64,000 nt of DNA from CAVVSQ01 sp963848825 (GCA_963848825.1 CAWKFA010000008.1:186001-250000), one strand, 5' to 3'. Shown: positions 19,590 through 29,031, counted from the stretch's first letter. Made by a program: numbers and translations. Notes: generated from the sequence alone by a model not told the origin.

Positions 19590-20713
19590 ATGGCGCGTAA
19601 AAACGAATCGGACCAGGCCCCACCTTCAGGAAAGGCGCTTGTGGCCCTCAAAAGCCTGCGTGCTCACATCGACAAGGTCGATTTGCAGATCCTTAAGCTG
19701 GCCAACGAAAGAGCGACGCTGGCCTCGGAGATCGGTAAAATCAAGACCGACCAGGGAACGGAAGTCTTTTCGCCGGCACGGGAAGAGGAAGTTCTGCACA
19801 ACGTTCTGGAGTCCAACAAGGGACCACTGGACGAAACGACAGTGCGTGCGGTTTTTCGTGAAATCATGAGCGGCTCGCGCGCCTGCAGAAGATCCTCAAG
19901 GTCGCCTATCTCGGGCCTGAATATAGCTATAGCCATCTCGCTGCCGTGGAGCGCTTTGGGCAAAACATTGAATATATGCGCGTCGGCAGCATCGCCTCGG
20001 TCTTCGAGGAGGTGAATCGCAGCCATGTCGACTTCGGCGTCGTGCCGCTCGAGAACTCGACGGACGGCGGCGTATCCGATACGCTTGATATGTTTATGCG
20101 TTTGCCGCAACTGACCATCGGGGCGGAAGTTCGGCTCAGAATCCACCATAATTTGCTGGCGAATTGCGAGCAGGAGATGATCCGCCGGGTTTACAGCAAG
20201 CCGCAGGCGCTGGCGCAATGCCGCAACTGGCTTAGCAAGAACTTGCCGCATGCCGATCTCAAGGACGTTTCCAGCACCGCGGTCGCCGCCCAACTCGCCC
20301 AGCAAGAGCCCGGTGCCGCCGCCGTCGCCAGTCGGCAGGCTGCCGTTAAATATGGTTTGCGCATTCTCTTCAGCGACATCGAAGACTTTACGCACAATGA
20401 GACGCGCTTTGCCGTCATTGGCCACCAGGAAAGCGCCAGGACGGGCAACGACAAGACGGCCCTGATGTTTCGCGTGCCCCATAATCCAGGCTCCCTGGTC
20501 GAGGCACTGGATATTTTCAAGCAAAACAAACTGAATTTAACCTGGATCGAATCCTTTCCCGCCAAAACGGGCAAACAAGAATATATTTTCTTCGTGGATT
20601 TCGAAGGCCATGTTGAAGACCCCAAGGTGAAGAAGGCATTGGCTGCGCTCGCCCTGAAAACTGAGCAGCTGGCCGTCCTGGGGTCCTTTCCGATCACGCT
20701 CGTGAGTGGTTGA
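19590..20713 (+). CDS. pheA: Chorismate mutase / prephenate dehydratase (P-protein), frameshifted
   Basis: PheA converts chorismate to prephenate and then to phenylpyruvate, the branch to phenylalanine. Residues 18-100 are an AroQ-type chorismate mutase (LRAHIDKVDLQILKLANERA). The prephenate dehydratase domain has YLGPEYSYSHLAA and GVVPLENSTDGGVSDTLD. An ACT domain follows (FRVPHNPGSLVEALDIF, then the ESFP motif), which normally binds phenylalanine for feedback inhibition. The frame breaks near 19880, between the two domains. Reading across gives SGSRALQKILKVAYLGP. DAHP synthase aroF lies directly downstream. Confidence 0.95.
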
Positions 20714-20771
20714 TTTTCGTGAGCGCCACGGTAAACTGCTCGCGCACTTTGAAGCATTATTCGGATGTACC

Positions 20772-21785
20772 ATGATTATTGTGCTCAGGCCCAACTCCAC
20801 CGCCGCTGAAATTGATCATGTCCTCGCGCGAATCAAGGAACTTGGCCTCAAGCCTCACTTGAGCCAGGGGGAGCATCGCACCATCATCGGCGTCATCGGC
20901 GACGAAAACAAATTGCTGGCCGAACCGCTCCAGGCCATCGAAGGAGTCGAGCAGGTCTTGCCGATCATGAAGCCCTTCAAGCTTGCCAGCCGCGAATTCA
21001 ACAAGAAAGACACGATTGTTAACGTGGGCAAGGTCAAGATCGGCGGCGGGGCACTCGCGATGATCGCCGGGCCCTGCGCCATTGAAGGGGCCGCGATCCT
21101 CGATGAAATTGCCGGGCACGTAAAAAAGGCCGGGGCCAATATTCTTCGCGGGGGCGCCTTCAAGCCGCGCACCAGTCCCTACAGTTTTCAGGGCATGGGC
21201 GAGGAAGGTCTCAAAATCCTGCGCGACGTGGGCGCGAAGTACGATATGCCGGTGGTCACGGAAGTCATGGACCCTCGCCAAATACCGCTCGTCGAGAAAT
21301 ACGCTTCGATGTTTCAGATCGGCGCGCGCAACATGCAAAACTTCGACCTGCTCAAGGAAATTGGGCAGACCAAGACGCCCGTGCTCATGAAACGCGGCAT
21401 GAGCGCCACCGTCAAGGACATGCTCATGTCCGCTGAATATGTCCTGGCCGAGGGCAACCCCAACGTGGTCCTGTGCGAACGGGGGGTGCGCTCGTTCGAG
21501 GACTCGACCCGCAACATGCTGGACATGAGTGCCGTGCCCAATGTCCAGGGGCTGAGCCATTTGCCCATTATCGTGGACCCCAGCCATGCGACCGGCAGGC
21601 CGGACCTTATTCCTCCAATGGCGTGCGCCGCCGTGGCCGCCGGGGCCGATGGCGTCCACGTGGAAGTGCATAGCTGTCCTGAAAAGGCGCTGTCCGACGG
21701 CCCGCAGGCGCTGTTGCCCAAACGCTACGCGGAACTCATGGACCGCATCCGCAGTCTGGCAAAAGTAATGGGCAAGACCCTGTAG
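20772..21785 (+). CDS. aroF: 3-deoxy-7-phosphoheptulonate synthase (DAHP synthase, type I-beta)
   Basis: AroF condenses PEP and erythrose 4-phosphate, the entry step of the shikimate pathway. The protein has 337 residues. Residues 1-70 are the ferredoxin-like regulatory domain of the Bacillus/Thermotoga-type enzyme (MIIVLRPNSTAAEIDHVLAR). The barrel carries AGPCAIEG, GGAFKPRTSPYSFQG, and the metal/substrate residues in CERGVRSFE and VDPSHATGR. The start is the ATG at 20772, since the longer frame upstream overlaps pheA. It sits 58 bp after pheA, so this is a second aromatic-pathway cluster, separate from aroDE-aroK. Confidence 0.95.
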   Translation: MIIVLRPNSTAAEIDHVLARIKELGLKPHLSQGEHRTIIGVIGDENKLLAEPLQAIEGVEQVLPIMKPFKLASREFNKKDTIVNVGKVKIGGGALAMIAGPCAIEGAAILDEIAGHVKKAGANILRGGAFKPRTSPYSFQGMGEEGLKILRDVGAKYDMPVVTEVMDPRQIPLVEKYASMFQIGARNMQNFDLLKEIGQTKTPVLMKRGMSATVKDMLMSAEYVLAEGNPNVVLCERGVRSFEDSTRNMLDMSAVPNVQGLSHLPIIVDPSHATGRPDLIPPMACAAVAAGADGVHVEVHSCPEKALSDGPQALLPKRYAELMDRIRSLAKVMGKTL

Positions 21786-21858
21786 GTTTGTCGCCATTCA
21801 GGCCCGAGCAACGCTCGGCCCATCTTACCTGGCCAAATGGCATTATGATCCGCGGGCC

Positions 21859-22534
21859 ATGGGCATGCACCTGCCGACTTCCTGGGAACCTATCGTTGGT
21901 CAGGAACTGACCAAGCCCTACTTTCAAGATCTCGAGCGGTTTTTGGAGGCCGAACGCGCGACGGGCGTGGTGTTGCCCGCCGAGAATGACATCTTTACGC
22001 GCACTTCGCCACACTCCATTCGCTTCGGTCAAAGTCGTAATTCTGGGACAGGACCCTTACCACGATATCGGCCAGGCCCATGGGCTGGCCTTTTCGGTGC
22101 CCGCCGGTATCAAACAGCCGCCGTCGCTCGTCAATATCTTTAAAGAGTTGCGTGCCGATCTCGATATTCTGCCGCCCGACCAAGGCTCGCTCGTCGGGTG
22201 GGCCGACCAGGGCGTCTTATTGCTCAACACCATTCTGACGGTGCGAGCGCACGAAGCCCATGCCCACCGCCGCCAGGGCTGGGAAACGTTCACCGATACC
22301 ATCATCAAGAAACTCAATGAGCGACCCGACCCGGTGGTCTTCGTGCTGTGGGGAACTCCGGCCCGCCTCAAGAAAAAACTGCTCGACCCGCGGCGTCATC
22401 TCGTCTTGGAGGCTGCCCATCCGTCACCCCTGTCCGCTCACCGGGGATTTTTTGGCAGTAAGCCATTCTCCGCCATAAATCGCGCCCTGGCGACCTGGGG
22501 CAAGGAGCAAATCGACTGGCGGATTCCGTCCTAG
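21859..22534 (+). CDS. ung: Uracil-DNA glycosylase, frameshifted
   Basis: Ung removes uracil from DNA to start base-excision repair. The catalytic water-activating loop is VVILGQDPYHD, the minor-groove loop is HPSPLSAHRGFFG, and the uracil-binding region reads VLLLNTILTVRAHEAHAH. The N-terminal part (PTSWEPIVGQELTKPYFQDL) is in another frame. A shift near 21995 joins it as ENDIF followed by ALRHTPFASVKVV, close to the family pattern. The combined length, about 225 residues, is normal. Upstream at 21804-21818 is a small CCGAGC-AAC-GCTCGG hairpin of unknown role. Confidence 0.93.
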
Positions 22535-22589
22535 GTTCGTAAACCCTTAATTGTCGCGATTGGCGTTTGCTACCGTGGGAGAGACATCG

Positions 22590-23348
22590 ATGCGTGGGAA
22601 GTTCATCGCCGGCAACTGGAAAATGTACACGAACGGGGCCAGTGCCGAGGCGTTGGCGACGGCCATTCTCAAAGGGTTGGCGGGCAAGTCCGACGTGACG
22701 GTGGCACTGTGCCCGCCTTTTCCCTTTTTGACTCGTGTGGGCCAGGTGCTCAAAGGTAGCAGCGTCGCGCTTGGCGCCCAAACCCTCTATCCGGAAAAAG
22801 AAGGGGCCTTTACCGGCCAGGTGAGTGCGCCCATGTTGGTGGACGTCGGCTGCCGTTACGTCATTGTCGGGCACAGTGAATGCCGGCAACACTTTGGCGA
22901 AAGCGATACGTTTATCAACAAGAAAGTGCATGCGGGGCTGGCGGCCGGCTTACAGATTATCTTGTGTATTGGAGAAACGCTGGCGGAACGCGAAGCCAAC
23001 CAAACGGAAAAGGTCCTCGACCGCCAGGTCACGGGTGGGCTGGCGGGAATCACGCCGGACACGCTGGCACGCATTACGCTGGCCTACGAACCGGTTTGGG
23101 CCATCGGTACAGGCAAGGTCGCCACGCCGCAGCAGGCGCAAGAGGCCCATGCCTTTATTCGCAAGCGGGTCGCCCAGCTGTGTGGCGAGGCGCCGGCCCA
23201 AGCGCTGCTGATACAGTACGGCGGCAGCGTCAAACCCGACAATGCCGGCGTCTTGTTGTCCCAGGCGGACGTTGATGGCGCCCTCGTCGGTGGTGCCAGC
23301 TTGCAGGCCGAATCATTCTTGGCCATTGTTCGGGCAGGCGTCGCTTGA
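22590..23348 (+). CDS. tpiA: Triosephosphate isomerase
   Basis: TpiA interconverts dihydroxyacetone phosphate and glyceraldehyde 3-phosphate in glycolysis. The 252-residue barrel has the substrate lysine in GNWKM, the electrophilic His in VGHSECRQ, the catalytic Glu in AYEPVWAIGTG, and the phosphate grippers in YGGSVKPDN. I start at the ATG at 22590 (MRGKFIAGNWKM), which has a GGGAGAGA site just before it, and not at the earlier in-frame start. A terminator follows about 90 bp after the stop. Confidence 0.97.
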   Translation: MRGKFIAGNWKMYTNGASAEALATAILKGLAGKSDVTVALCPPFPFLTRVGQVLKGSSVALGAQTLYPEKEGAFTGQVSAPMLVDVGCRYVIVGHSECRQHFGESDTFINKKVHAGLAAGLQIILCIGETLAEREANQTEKVLDRQVTGGLAGITPDTLARITLAYEPVWAIGTGKVATPQQAQEAHAFIRKRVAQLCGEAPAQALLIQYGGSVKPDNAGVLLSQADVDGALVGGASLQAESFLAIVRAGVA

Positions 23349-23439
23349 ATTAGGTTGCGGGAAACATTTTTTTTCGCCCCTCTTGCATCCAACAGGGTGA
23401 ATTGAAATAATATCCCTTTCGTAAAACCGAACGTACCAT

Positions 23440-23475
23440 GGAACACCTCCGATGGTGTTCCGTTTTATTTTTGCC
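23440..23475 (+). terminator. Rho-independent terminator after tpiA
   Basis: GGAACACC (23440-23447) pairs perfectly with GGTGTTCC (23454-23461) around a 6-nt loop and is followed by GTTTTATTTTTG. This is a textbook intrinsic terminator. It separates tpiA from rplY, so the rplY-pth operon should have its own promoter, although little room (about 38 bp) remains before the ATG. Confidence 0.85.
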
Positions 23476-23513
23476 GGTTAGCTTGAGCTGACCGGCGTAC
23501 AGCGAGGCAAGTC

Positions 23514-24155
23514 ATGGCTGAGTCGGTTGTTTTGGATGCTCAGGAACGCACCACCAAGGGCACCCGCGAAGCGCGCCGCCTGCGCAAACAGGGGAAAGTG
23601 CCGGCCGTGGTCTATGGGCACGGTGAGGGCACGGTTTCCGTGACGTTGCCGGCCGATCAACTGTCCAAGGCGATTCGGCAGGGCGCCCGCGTCATCGACC
23701 TGAAACAGGGCGAAAAAGTGCAAAAAGCCCTGATTCGCGAATTGCAATGGGACCCCTTCGGCCAGGAAATTCTTCATGCCGACTTCGCCCGGGTTTCGGC
23801 CGATGAACGCATCTTGCTGGATGTTCGCGTTGAACTTCGCGGTACTGCACCGGGCGTGACGGCGGGCGGCGTACTCGTGCAGCAGATCCATAATCTGCAC
23901 GTGGAATGCTCGGTCATCAACGTGCCGGAGTCGATTCGCGTCAATGTCGGCGACATGCAAATGGATCAGATCATGCACGTGCGCGACCTGGTGCTGCCGG
24001 AAGGCGTTACGGTCAAGAATGACCCCGACGCCATCGTGGCTCAGATAACGCAGAAGGTTGTCGAAGGGGAAACGCCCGCTGCGCCGGCGGCCGAACAGGC
24101 TGAACCCGAACTCATCGGCAAGAAGAAGGAAGACGAAGTGGAAGAGGCGGAATAG
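23514..24155 (+). CDS. rplY: 50S ribosomal protein L25 / general stress protein Ctc
   Basis: This is a 5S-rRNA-binding protein of the large subunit. The 213-residue protein is the long Ctc form. Residues 1-95 are the L25 beta-barrel (TTKGTREARRLRKQGKVPAV, then VYGHG), and residues 96-190 the TL5/Ctc C-terminal domain. It ends in an acidic, charged tail (KKKEDEVEEAE), common in long L25 proteins. pth follows 35 bp downstream, the classical rplY-pth pairing. Confidence 0.95.
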   Translation: MAESVVLDAQERTTKGTREARRLRKQGKVPAVVYGHGEGTVSVTLPADQLSKAIRQGARVIDLKQGEKVQKALIRELQWDPFGQEILHADFARVSADERILLDVRVELRGTAPGVTAGGVLVQQIHNLHVECSVINVPESIRVNVGDMQMDQIMHVRDLVLPEGVTVKNDPDAIVAQITQKVVEGETPAAPAAEQAEPELIGKKKEDEVEEAE

Positions 24156-24190
24156 CCTGCGGAGCCTGGCCCCGGCAGTGGCGTTTGATC

Positions 24191-24745
24191 ATGAAAATTG
24201 TCGTCGGCCTGGGCAACCCCGGAAAGAAATACGACGGCACCCGCCACAACGTGGGCTATGCGGTGGTAGACGCTCTGGCGATTGGCCCGGGCGTCTCCAG
24301 TTATCACAGTCGCTTCGATTCCCAGGTGGCCGAATTTCACGAGGGGGACCAGAAGGTACTTCTGCTCAAGCCGGAGACCTTCATGAACCTTAGCGGCCGG
24401 GCCACCCGGCAAGCACTCGATTTTTATCAGGTAGAGCGGACAGACCTGTTGATCGTTTGCGATGACATTAACTTGCCGCTGGGCAAGTTGCGCTTTCGGG
24501 CGCGTGGCACTCATGGGGGCCACAATGGGCTCCGCGATATCCAGAACCATCTGGATAGTACGGACTATTGCCGCCTGCGGATCGGAGTGGGCGCACCGCC
24601 CGAAGAAGGATTGGTGGATTACGTGCTAGGCCGTTTTAGGCCTTCGGAGAAACCAATGATCAGGGATGCCATCGAGATGGCGGTCCAGGGAGTGGTCCTC
24701 TGGGTTCGTCAAGGCATAGAGCCCTGCATGAATCAATACAATTAA
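24191..24745 (+). CDS. pth: Peptidyl-tRNA hydrolase
   Basis: Pth recycles peptidyl-tRNA dropped from ribosomes by cleaving the ester bond. The 184-residue protein has the family signature GLGNPGKKYDGTRHNVGY with catalytic His, FMNLSG, CDDINLPLGKLR with the catalytic Asp, and GGHNGLRDI. I use the ATG at 24191 (MKIVVGLGNPG). A TTG six bases upstream is in frame but less likely. It lies between rplY and rpsF in a translation gene cluster. Confidence 0.96.
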   Translation: MKIVVGLGNPGKKYDGTRHNVGYAVVDALAIGPGVSSYHSRFDSQVAEFHEGDQKVLLLKPETFMNLSGRATRQALDFYQVERTDLLIVCDDINLPLGKLRFRARGTHGGHNGLRDIQNHLDSTDYCRLRIGVGAPPEEGLVDYVLGRFRPSEKPMIRDAIEMAVQGVVLWVRQGIEPCMNQYN

Positions 24746-24750
24746 CGCCA

Positions 24751-24778
24751 GGCCGCGGGGTGAGCAAGCCTTGCGGCC
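24751..24778 (+). promoter_or_regulatory. Hairpin in the rpsF leader
   Basis: GGCCGC (24751-24756) pairs with GCGGCC (24773-24778), with further G-C and G-U pairs possible inside. It lies 27 bp before the rpsF ATG and has no T-run, so it is unlikely to be a terminator. Many bacteria have an S6:S18-binding autoregulatory leader at this position. I could not confirm the conserved core of that motif. Confidence 0.3.
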
Positions 24779-24805
24779 GTAATTAACCCGTTGAGAGAGA
24801 ATTTG

Positions 24806-25248
24806 ATGGCTGCCAACGTTTACGAATGCATGTTTCTGCTGGACACCACCAAGGTTGGCGGCGACGTGCCTGCCGCCGACAAGCAGCTGCGCACGTTACT
24901 GGAAAAAAATCACGCCGAGGTGCTTGTGTCGCGGCCCTGGGATGAGCGGCGGCTCGCGTTTCCGATCAAGAACCAGAAGAAGGGTCTATATTATTTGACC
25001 TACTTCTCTTCGGAAGGCAAAAACCTGCCGAACATTGAACACGATTGCGCCTGAGCGAAGTCATTTTGCGGATGATGATCCTCAAAATCGATCCCAAATT
25101 GGTGGAAACCATGTTGGCGCTGGCCAAGGGAGAACACGCCGTGGCCCTGCACAACTACCAAGAAGAACCTACGGTGGACTCGATCGCGCCCAGCGAGGCT
25201 GGCGAGGACGGTGCTCCGCGCCGCAAACGGGTTGAAGCGCGCGAGTGA
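24806..25248 (+). CDS. rpsF: 30S ribosomal protein S6, frameshifted
   Basis: S6 binds the central domain of 16S rRNA together with S18. The N-terminal part reads MAANVYECMFLLDTTKVGGD and WDERRLAFPIKNQKKGLYYL, typical S6. The raw frame stops after EHDCA at 25054. A missing base near 25049 moves it into the frame that continues RLSEVILRMMILKIDPKLVE, the normal S6 ending, plus an extension to 25248. The ATG at 24806 is preferred to the TTG at 24791. ssb and rplI follow. rpsR, often between them in other bacteria, is absent here. Confidence 0.92.
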
Positions 25249-25337
25249 TGCACGCTAATTTTTTTATTTGCAAGCTTAGTTGACGCCTGTATACTTCTGG
25301 GTAGCTACGTTCTTATTCAACCTACCGGGGTAATTCC

Positions 25338-25856
25338 ATGGCAAACCTCAACAAAGTGATGCTCATCGGCCGTCTGACCCGCGACCCGGAAATTCGCGCC
25401 TTCTCGAACGGTGGCAAGGTTGCCAAATTTGGCTTCGCGGTCAACAATCGTCGCAAGAATTCGCAAACGGGTCAGTGGGAAGATGAACCCGTCTTCCTGG
25501 ACGTTGAGGCGTTTAACCGCGGCGAGACTGGCAAAATGGCCGATTTGGTCGAACAGTATCTCCACAAGGGCAACCAGGCGTTTGTTGAAGGCCATTTAAA
25601 GCTTGACCAGTGGACTGCCCAGGACGGCCAAAAACGGTCCCGTTTGCTCATCGTCGTGGATAATGTGCAATTTCTGGAACCCAAAGGCGATACCAGCGGG
25701 CAGCCGCGTGGCAACTACGCACAGCGCCAGCCCACGAACCAAATGTCGAACCAGTCGTCGGGAGCGGGCCACGATGACAGTGGGTATGAGTCCCAGGAAT
25801 CTCCACCCCTCGATCCGGCACCCGCCGGGCGCGCGGAAGGCGATATCCCGTTTTAA
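25338..25856 (+). CDS. ssb: Single-stranded DNA-binding protein
   Basis: SSB protects single-stranded DNA during replication and repair. The 172-residue protein has the OB fold at residues 1-110 (NKVMLIGRLTRDPEIRAFSN, and WEDEPVFLDVEAFN). A flexible Gln/Asn/Ser/Gly-rich linker follows, and the acidic tip ends in GDIPF, the docking peptide for partner proteins. It lies in the rpsF-ssb-rplI-dnaB cluster. The TTAGTTGACGCC upstream (near 25276) may be part of a promoter. Confidence 0.96.
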   Translation: MANLNKVMLIGRLTRDPEIRAFSNGGKVAKFGFAVNNRRKNSQTGQWEDEPVFLDVEAFNRGETGKMADLVEQYLHKGNQAFVEGHLKLDQWTAQDGQKRSRLLIVVDNVQFLEPKGDTSGQPRGNYAQRQPTNQMSNQSSGAGHDDSGYESQESPPLDPAPAGRAEGDIPF

Positions 25857-25876
25857 CCATTTAAGCGAGTATTCCG

Positions 25877-26386
25877 ATGTTAAGAAAGCGTAATCAGGTC
25901 CTCAAGGGCAAACACGGCGGCATGCAACTCGTGCTGACCGAGGACGTGCAGCACCTGGGCAAGCAGGGCGACCTGGTCGAGGTCAAGCATGGCTATGGCC
26001 GCAACTACCTGCTGCCGAACGGCCTGGCCACGCTGCCGTCGCCCCACAATATCAAGCTGCTCAACCTGTACAAGGAACGCGTTTCGCAGGCGCGTGAATC
26101 GAAAGTCGCCGACCTCAAGGTGCTGGCCGAGCAAATCGCGCGGGTGCCGCACCTTACCATCGAGGTCAATGCCAGCGAGGAAGGCCACCTGTACGGTTCG
26201 GTGGGCGCTCCCGAGATTTCGAAAGCGCTCAAGGGCAAGAACCTCAAGGTCGAAACGGACATGGTACGTCTCCAGGGCGCTATTAAAGAGTGTGCACTTT
26301 ACGAAGTCGAAATCAGCCTTGGCTACGAAATCGAGACCAAGGTTAAGGTGATGGTGGTGCCCATCAAGCAAACCGAGAAGAAATAG
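25877..26386 (+). CDS. rplI: 50S ribosomal protein L9
   Basis: L9 binds 23S rRNA near the L1 stalk. The signature is GKQGDLVEVKHGYGRNYLLP. The protein has 169 residues. The first 15 (MLRKRNQVLKGKHGG) precede the point where most L9 proteins begin (MQLVLTEDVQHLG at 25922). Planctomycete L9 proteins commonly have such a basic extension, so I keep the ATG at 25877. The long connecting helix and C-terminal domain are complete. It is 20 bp after ssb and 8 bp before dnaB. Confidence 0.95.
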   Translation: MLRKRNQVLKGKHGGMQLVLTEDVQHLGKQGDLVEVKHGYGRNYLLPNGLATLPSPHNIKLLNLYKERVSQARESKVADLKVLAEQIARVPHLTIEVNASEEGHLYGSVGAPEISKALKGKNLKVETDMVRLQGAIKECALYEVEISLGYEIETKVKVMVVPIKQTEKK

Positions 26387-26394
26387 ACGTCCTC

Positions 26395-27762
26395 ATGTCG
26401 CAAGACCGCGAAGTGACGGAACGACTGCCCCCGCATAACCGCGAGGCGGAGCGTAGCGTGCTCGGGAGCATGCTGCGCGACAACAAGATCATCCCCGACG
26501 TCGTGCAGATCGTGAAGTTCGAAGACTTTTACGTCTTCGCCCATCAACGCATCTACGAAGCCATGACGGACATTTACGTCAACCTCGGCAAGCCCGCCGA
26601 TGCCGTCACTCTCGCCGACTATCTCAACCAGAAACAACTCATCGAAGATGTCGGCGGCTATGCCTATCTCGTGGAACTATGGGACGCGGCGCCCAGCGCC
26701 GCCAACGCCGTCTATTACGGCGACATCGTTCGCCAAAAAGCCATTGTCCGCAACCTGATCCATGCCTGCAACGAGTTGCAGCGCGATGCCTACGATCAAG
26801 TCATGCCTCCGCACGAGCTCCTCGATTCGGCCGAGCGCCGCATCCTGGAAGTCGCGGAGATGGGCGTGACCGGCAGCACCGTCACGCTCCAGCAGGCCAT
26901 TCACGAAGCCTATGACCGCATCGACGCACGCAAGGGCAAAGACTATCAGGAAGTAAGCGGCGTGCCCACGGGCTTCGTCGATCTGGACGAATTGACCGCC
27001 GGTTTCCAAAACTCGGAGCTCATCGTCATCGCCGCCCGCCCCAGCGTCGGCAAGACGGCTTTCGCCCTCAATATCCTTCGTCATATCGCGGTTGAAGAGG
27101 ACATGCCGGCCTTTTTCGTGAGCCTCGAACAGGCACGCATCGAACTGGCCGAACGCCTGTTGTGTTCGCAGGCCCGCGTCGATAGTCACAAATTGCGCAA
27201 AGGACACCTTTCCAGCGACGACATGGATAAGCTCGTGGCCGGCGGCGACAAGTTGAGCAAGGCCAAAATCTTCATTGACGACACGCCCGGCCAAAGCATG
27301 CTGCGCATTGCCGCCAACGCGCGGCGGCTCAAACTGCGGCAGGGCATTCGTCTGGTGGCCATCGACTATTTGCAGCTCATCGATCCGGACAATCGCAAAG
27401 ACAGCCGGCAGGAACAGGTGGCCGCCATCTCGCGGCGTCTCAAGTTTTTGGCACGTGAGCTAAAGATCCCGGTGATCGCCCTGGCGCAGGTAAATCGCAG
27501 CTCGGAAGACCGCCAGGACCATCGGCCGCGCCTGAGCGATCTGCGCGAATCGGGCGCTATCGAGCAAGATGCCGACACGGTTTTTCTCCTGCACCGGCCG
27601 GAGTATCATGAGCCCGGCCAGCAGGAGGGCATGGTCGAAGTCATCGTCGGCAAACAACGCAACGGCCCAACCGGCGAAGTCTCCCTGATGTATATCAAGC
27701 AATACATGCGTTTCGAAAACTTCGCCGTCGAGCACAGCGGCTTTGGCGGTTCCAACATCTAA
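26395..27762 (+). CDS. dnaB: Replicative DNA helicase DnaB
   Basis: DnaB is the hexameric helicase at the replication fork. The 455-residue protein has the DnaB N-terminal helical domain (PPHNREAERSVLGSMLRDNK) and the RecA-like C-terminal domain with Walker A ARPSVGKTAFALN, Walker B RLVAIDYLQLI and the DnaB signature SDLRESGAIEQDAD. Length is normal, and there is no intein or frameshift. It closes the rpsF-ssb-rplI-dnaB cluster. Confidence 0.97.
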   Translation: MSQDREVTERLPPHNREAERSVLGSMLRDNKIIPDVVQIVKFEDFYVFAHQRIYEAMTDIYVNLGKPADAVTLADYLNQKQLIEDVGGYAYLVELWDAAPSAANAVYYGDIVRQKAIVRNLIHACNELQRDAYDQVMPPHELLDSAERRILEVAEMGVTGSTVTLQQAIHEAYDRIDARKGKDYQEVSGVPTGFVDLDELTAGFQNSELIVIAARPSVGKTAFALNILRHIAVEEDMPAFFVSLEQARIELAERLLCSQARVDSHKLRKGHLSSDDMDKLVAGGDKLSKAKIFIDDTPGQSMLRIAANARRLKLRQGIRLVAIDYLQLIDPDNRKDSRQEQVAAISRRLKFLARELKIPVIALAQVNRSSEDRQDHRPRLSDLRESGAIEQDADTVFLLHRPEYHEPGQQEGMVEVIVGKQRNGPTGEVSLMYIKQYMRFENFAVEHSGFGGSNI

Positions 27763-27966
27763 AGGCGAAGTTCAGCGCCTGTCGCTTGCTGGGGCTGTCC
27801 GAGCTGGCGCTGTCCTGGCTGGGCGGCGATCGGTTCGCACTTTTTTTTTCATTTTTCAACCTGCCTCTCGTTTGTGAACTAAACTTTGCAAAAGGTTAGT
27901 TATCGACCAGCACAGGAAGGCTCGCAAACGCTCCGAAGCTGGCAGCACCGGCAGGGAGGCATGCCC

Positions 27967-28326
27967 ATGTCCAGGGTACGCAAAAAGAAAACCCCGCGCA
28001 GCTTTTTGCGACGCTCGGCGAGCTCAAGCGTCAAGGTAACTTGCGTCAAAAAAGGGGCCGAGAACACCGGCCCCAATGTTCTCCTCGTCGTGCTTGACCT
28101 TTCCGAAGCAGGCACACGCCTGGTCGTGTCTACAACGTTGGATGCCGGGGAAGATGTTATTGTGACGCTGGAAGAACCGTCCTGCCCGAGCCCGCTCATG
28201 CGCCTGGGCAAGGTGGTCTGGTCCTTTCAGTTGACCAGGGCCCACGTTGTGGGCATTCTGTTTAACGAGCCCATCGGCGAAGAAGACATCCAGAAGGTGA
28301 CCATCCAGCCTTGCGACGACTATTGA
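27967..28326 (+). CDS. PilZ-domain-like protein
   Basis: The product is a 119-residue basic protein whose second half (VLLVVLDLSEAGTRLVVST, then a G-D-V turn and PLMRLGKVVWSF) fits the PilZ fold, which often binds cyclic di-GMP. The N-terminal RRSASSSVKV could supply the RxxxR arginines. The start is the ATG at 27967, seven nt after GGGAGG. An ATG at 27961 is too close to that site. No neighbouring gene indicates its target. I am confident of the coding region, less so of ligand binding. Confidence 0.65.
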   Translation: MSRVRKKKTPRSFLRRSASSSVKVTCVKKGAENTGPNVLLVVLDLSEAGTRLVVSTTLDAGEDVIVTLEEPSCPSPLMRLGKVVWSFQLTRAHVVGILFNEPIGEEDIQKVTIQPCDDY

Positions 28327-28344
28327 GTCGTTCACGATGACGAC

Positions 28345-29031
28345 CTATCTCTTGATACCAGTCTCGGTTGGCGGCCTGGGCCAGTCATCGTCAGGTTCGC
28401 TAGCCTCCTCTTGCCAGCTTCCCGCGATTCTTTTCGCCAAAATCCGCTCCACCTTATCACGAAGTTCCGGCGGCACGGGCAGTGCGCCTCGAAACAACTG
28501 CCCAAACCCTGTTGCCTCCAGAATCAGCGTGTTATCGTCGCTCCAGTGGTAGGAAAGCAGATTTCGCCACGGCGCCAGGCCCCAGTATTGCCACAAACCG
28601 TTGTCCCGAATCTGCAGCCTGCCCAGCGCGAAGGTGGCGAACAGCCCACTGCCTCCCACGGCGAACGAACCACCTACCAGCAGGACGGACCAATAAGGAA
28701 AGCGATGGCCGAGGGTCGCCAATAAAAATGGCAAGAGCAGCGGCAAGGCGATGGCATACATGATGAACAGCGTGCGCGCGGGGTGCGGGCCGCAGTCGAG
28801 AATAAGACGCCCCGCGACAGCCCGGCCATACAGCCAGCTCCCGAAGAACAATAACAGCGAGCCAAGATAAAACTCGGTGAAGGCGACCGCAACGAGCGTC
28901 CAGGACAATCCTCCAAGCGCGATGGCCCCGGGAGTGATAAGCAGCGCCATAATAAGGAACACGACGATCAAGCACAGGGCGGCGTTTTTCGCCCCTTGAA
29001 TCCAGGCGGTCCGCGTCATCTGGGCACGCAT
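28345..29031 (-). CDS. Multi-pass membrane protein, function unknown
   Basis: The product has about 228 residues, with four predicted membrane helices between residues 10 and 150 (for example LCLIVVFLIMALLITPGAIA and TLFIMYAIALPLLLPFLLA). The soluble C-terminal part, LGRLQIRDNGLWQYWGLAPW then SYHWSDDNTLILE, resembles the DUF5673-type domain found in bacterial membrane proteins. The ATG at 29031 is chosen because the upstream frame is basic, low-complexity and runs into the next gene. It forms an apparent operon with the membrane protein gene just upstream on the minus strand. Confidence 0.6.
   Translation of the reverse strand: MRAQMTRTAWIQGAKNAALCLIVVFLIMALLITPGAIALGGLSWTLVAVAFTEFYLGSLLLFFGSWLYGRAVAGRLILDCGPHPARTLFIMYAIALPLLLPFLLATLGHRFPYWSVLLVGGSFAVGGSGLFATFALGRLQIRDNGLWQYWGLAPWRNLLSYHWSDDNTLILEATGFGQLFRGALPVPPELRDKVERILAKRIAGSWQEEASEPDDDWPRPPTETGIKR

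Noticed and set aside
20757..21797. 346-residue minus-strand open frame
   Set aside because: Antisense shadow of aroF; rich in His/Arg/Gly as expected for a reverse-frame reading.
27835..27860. T-rich run as a terminator after dnaB
   Set aside because: The T9 run is clear, but I could not find a stable hairpin directly before it.
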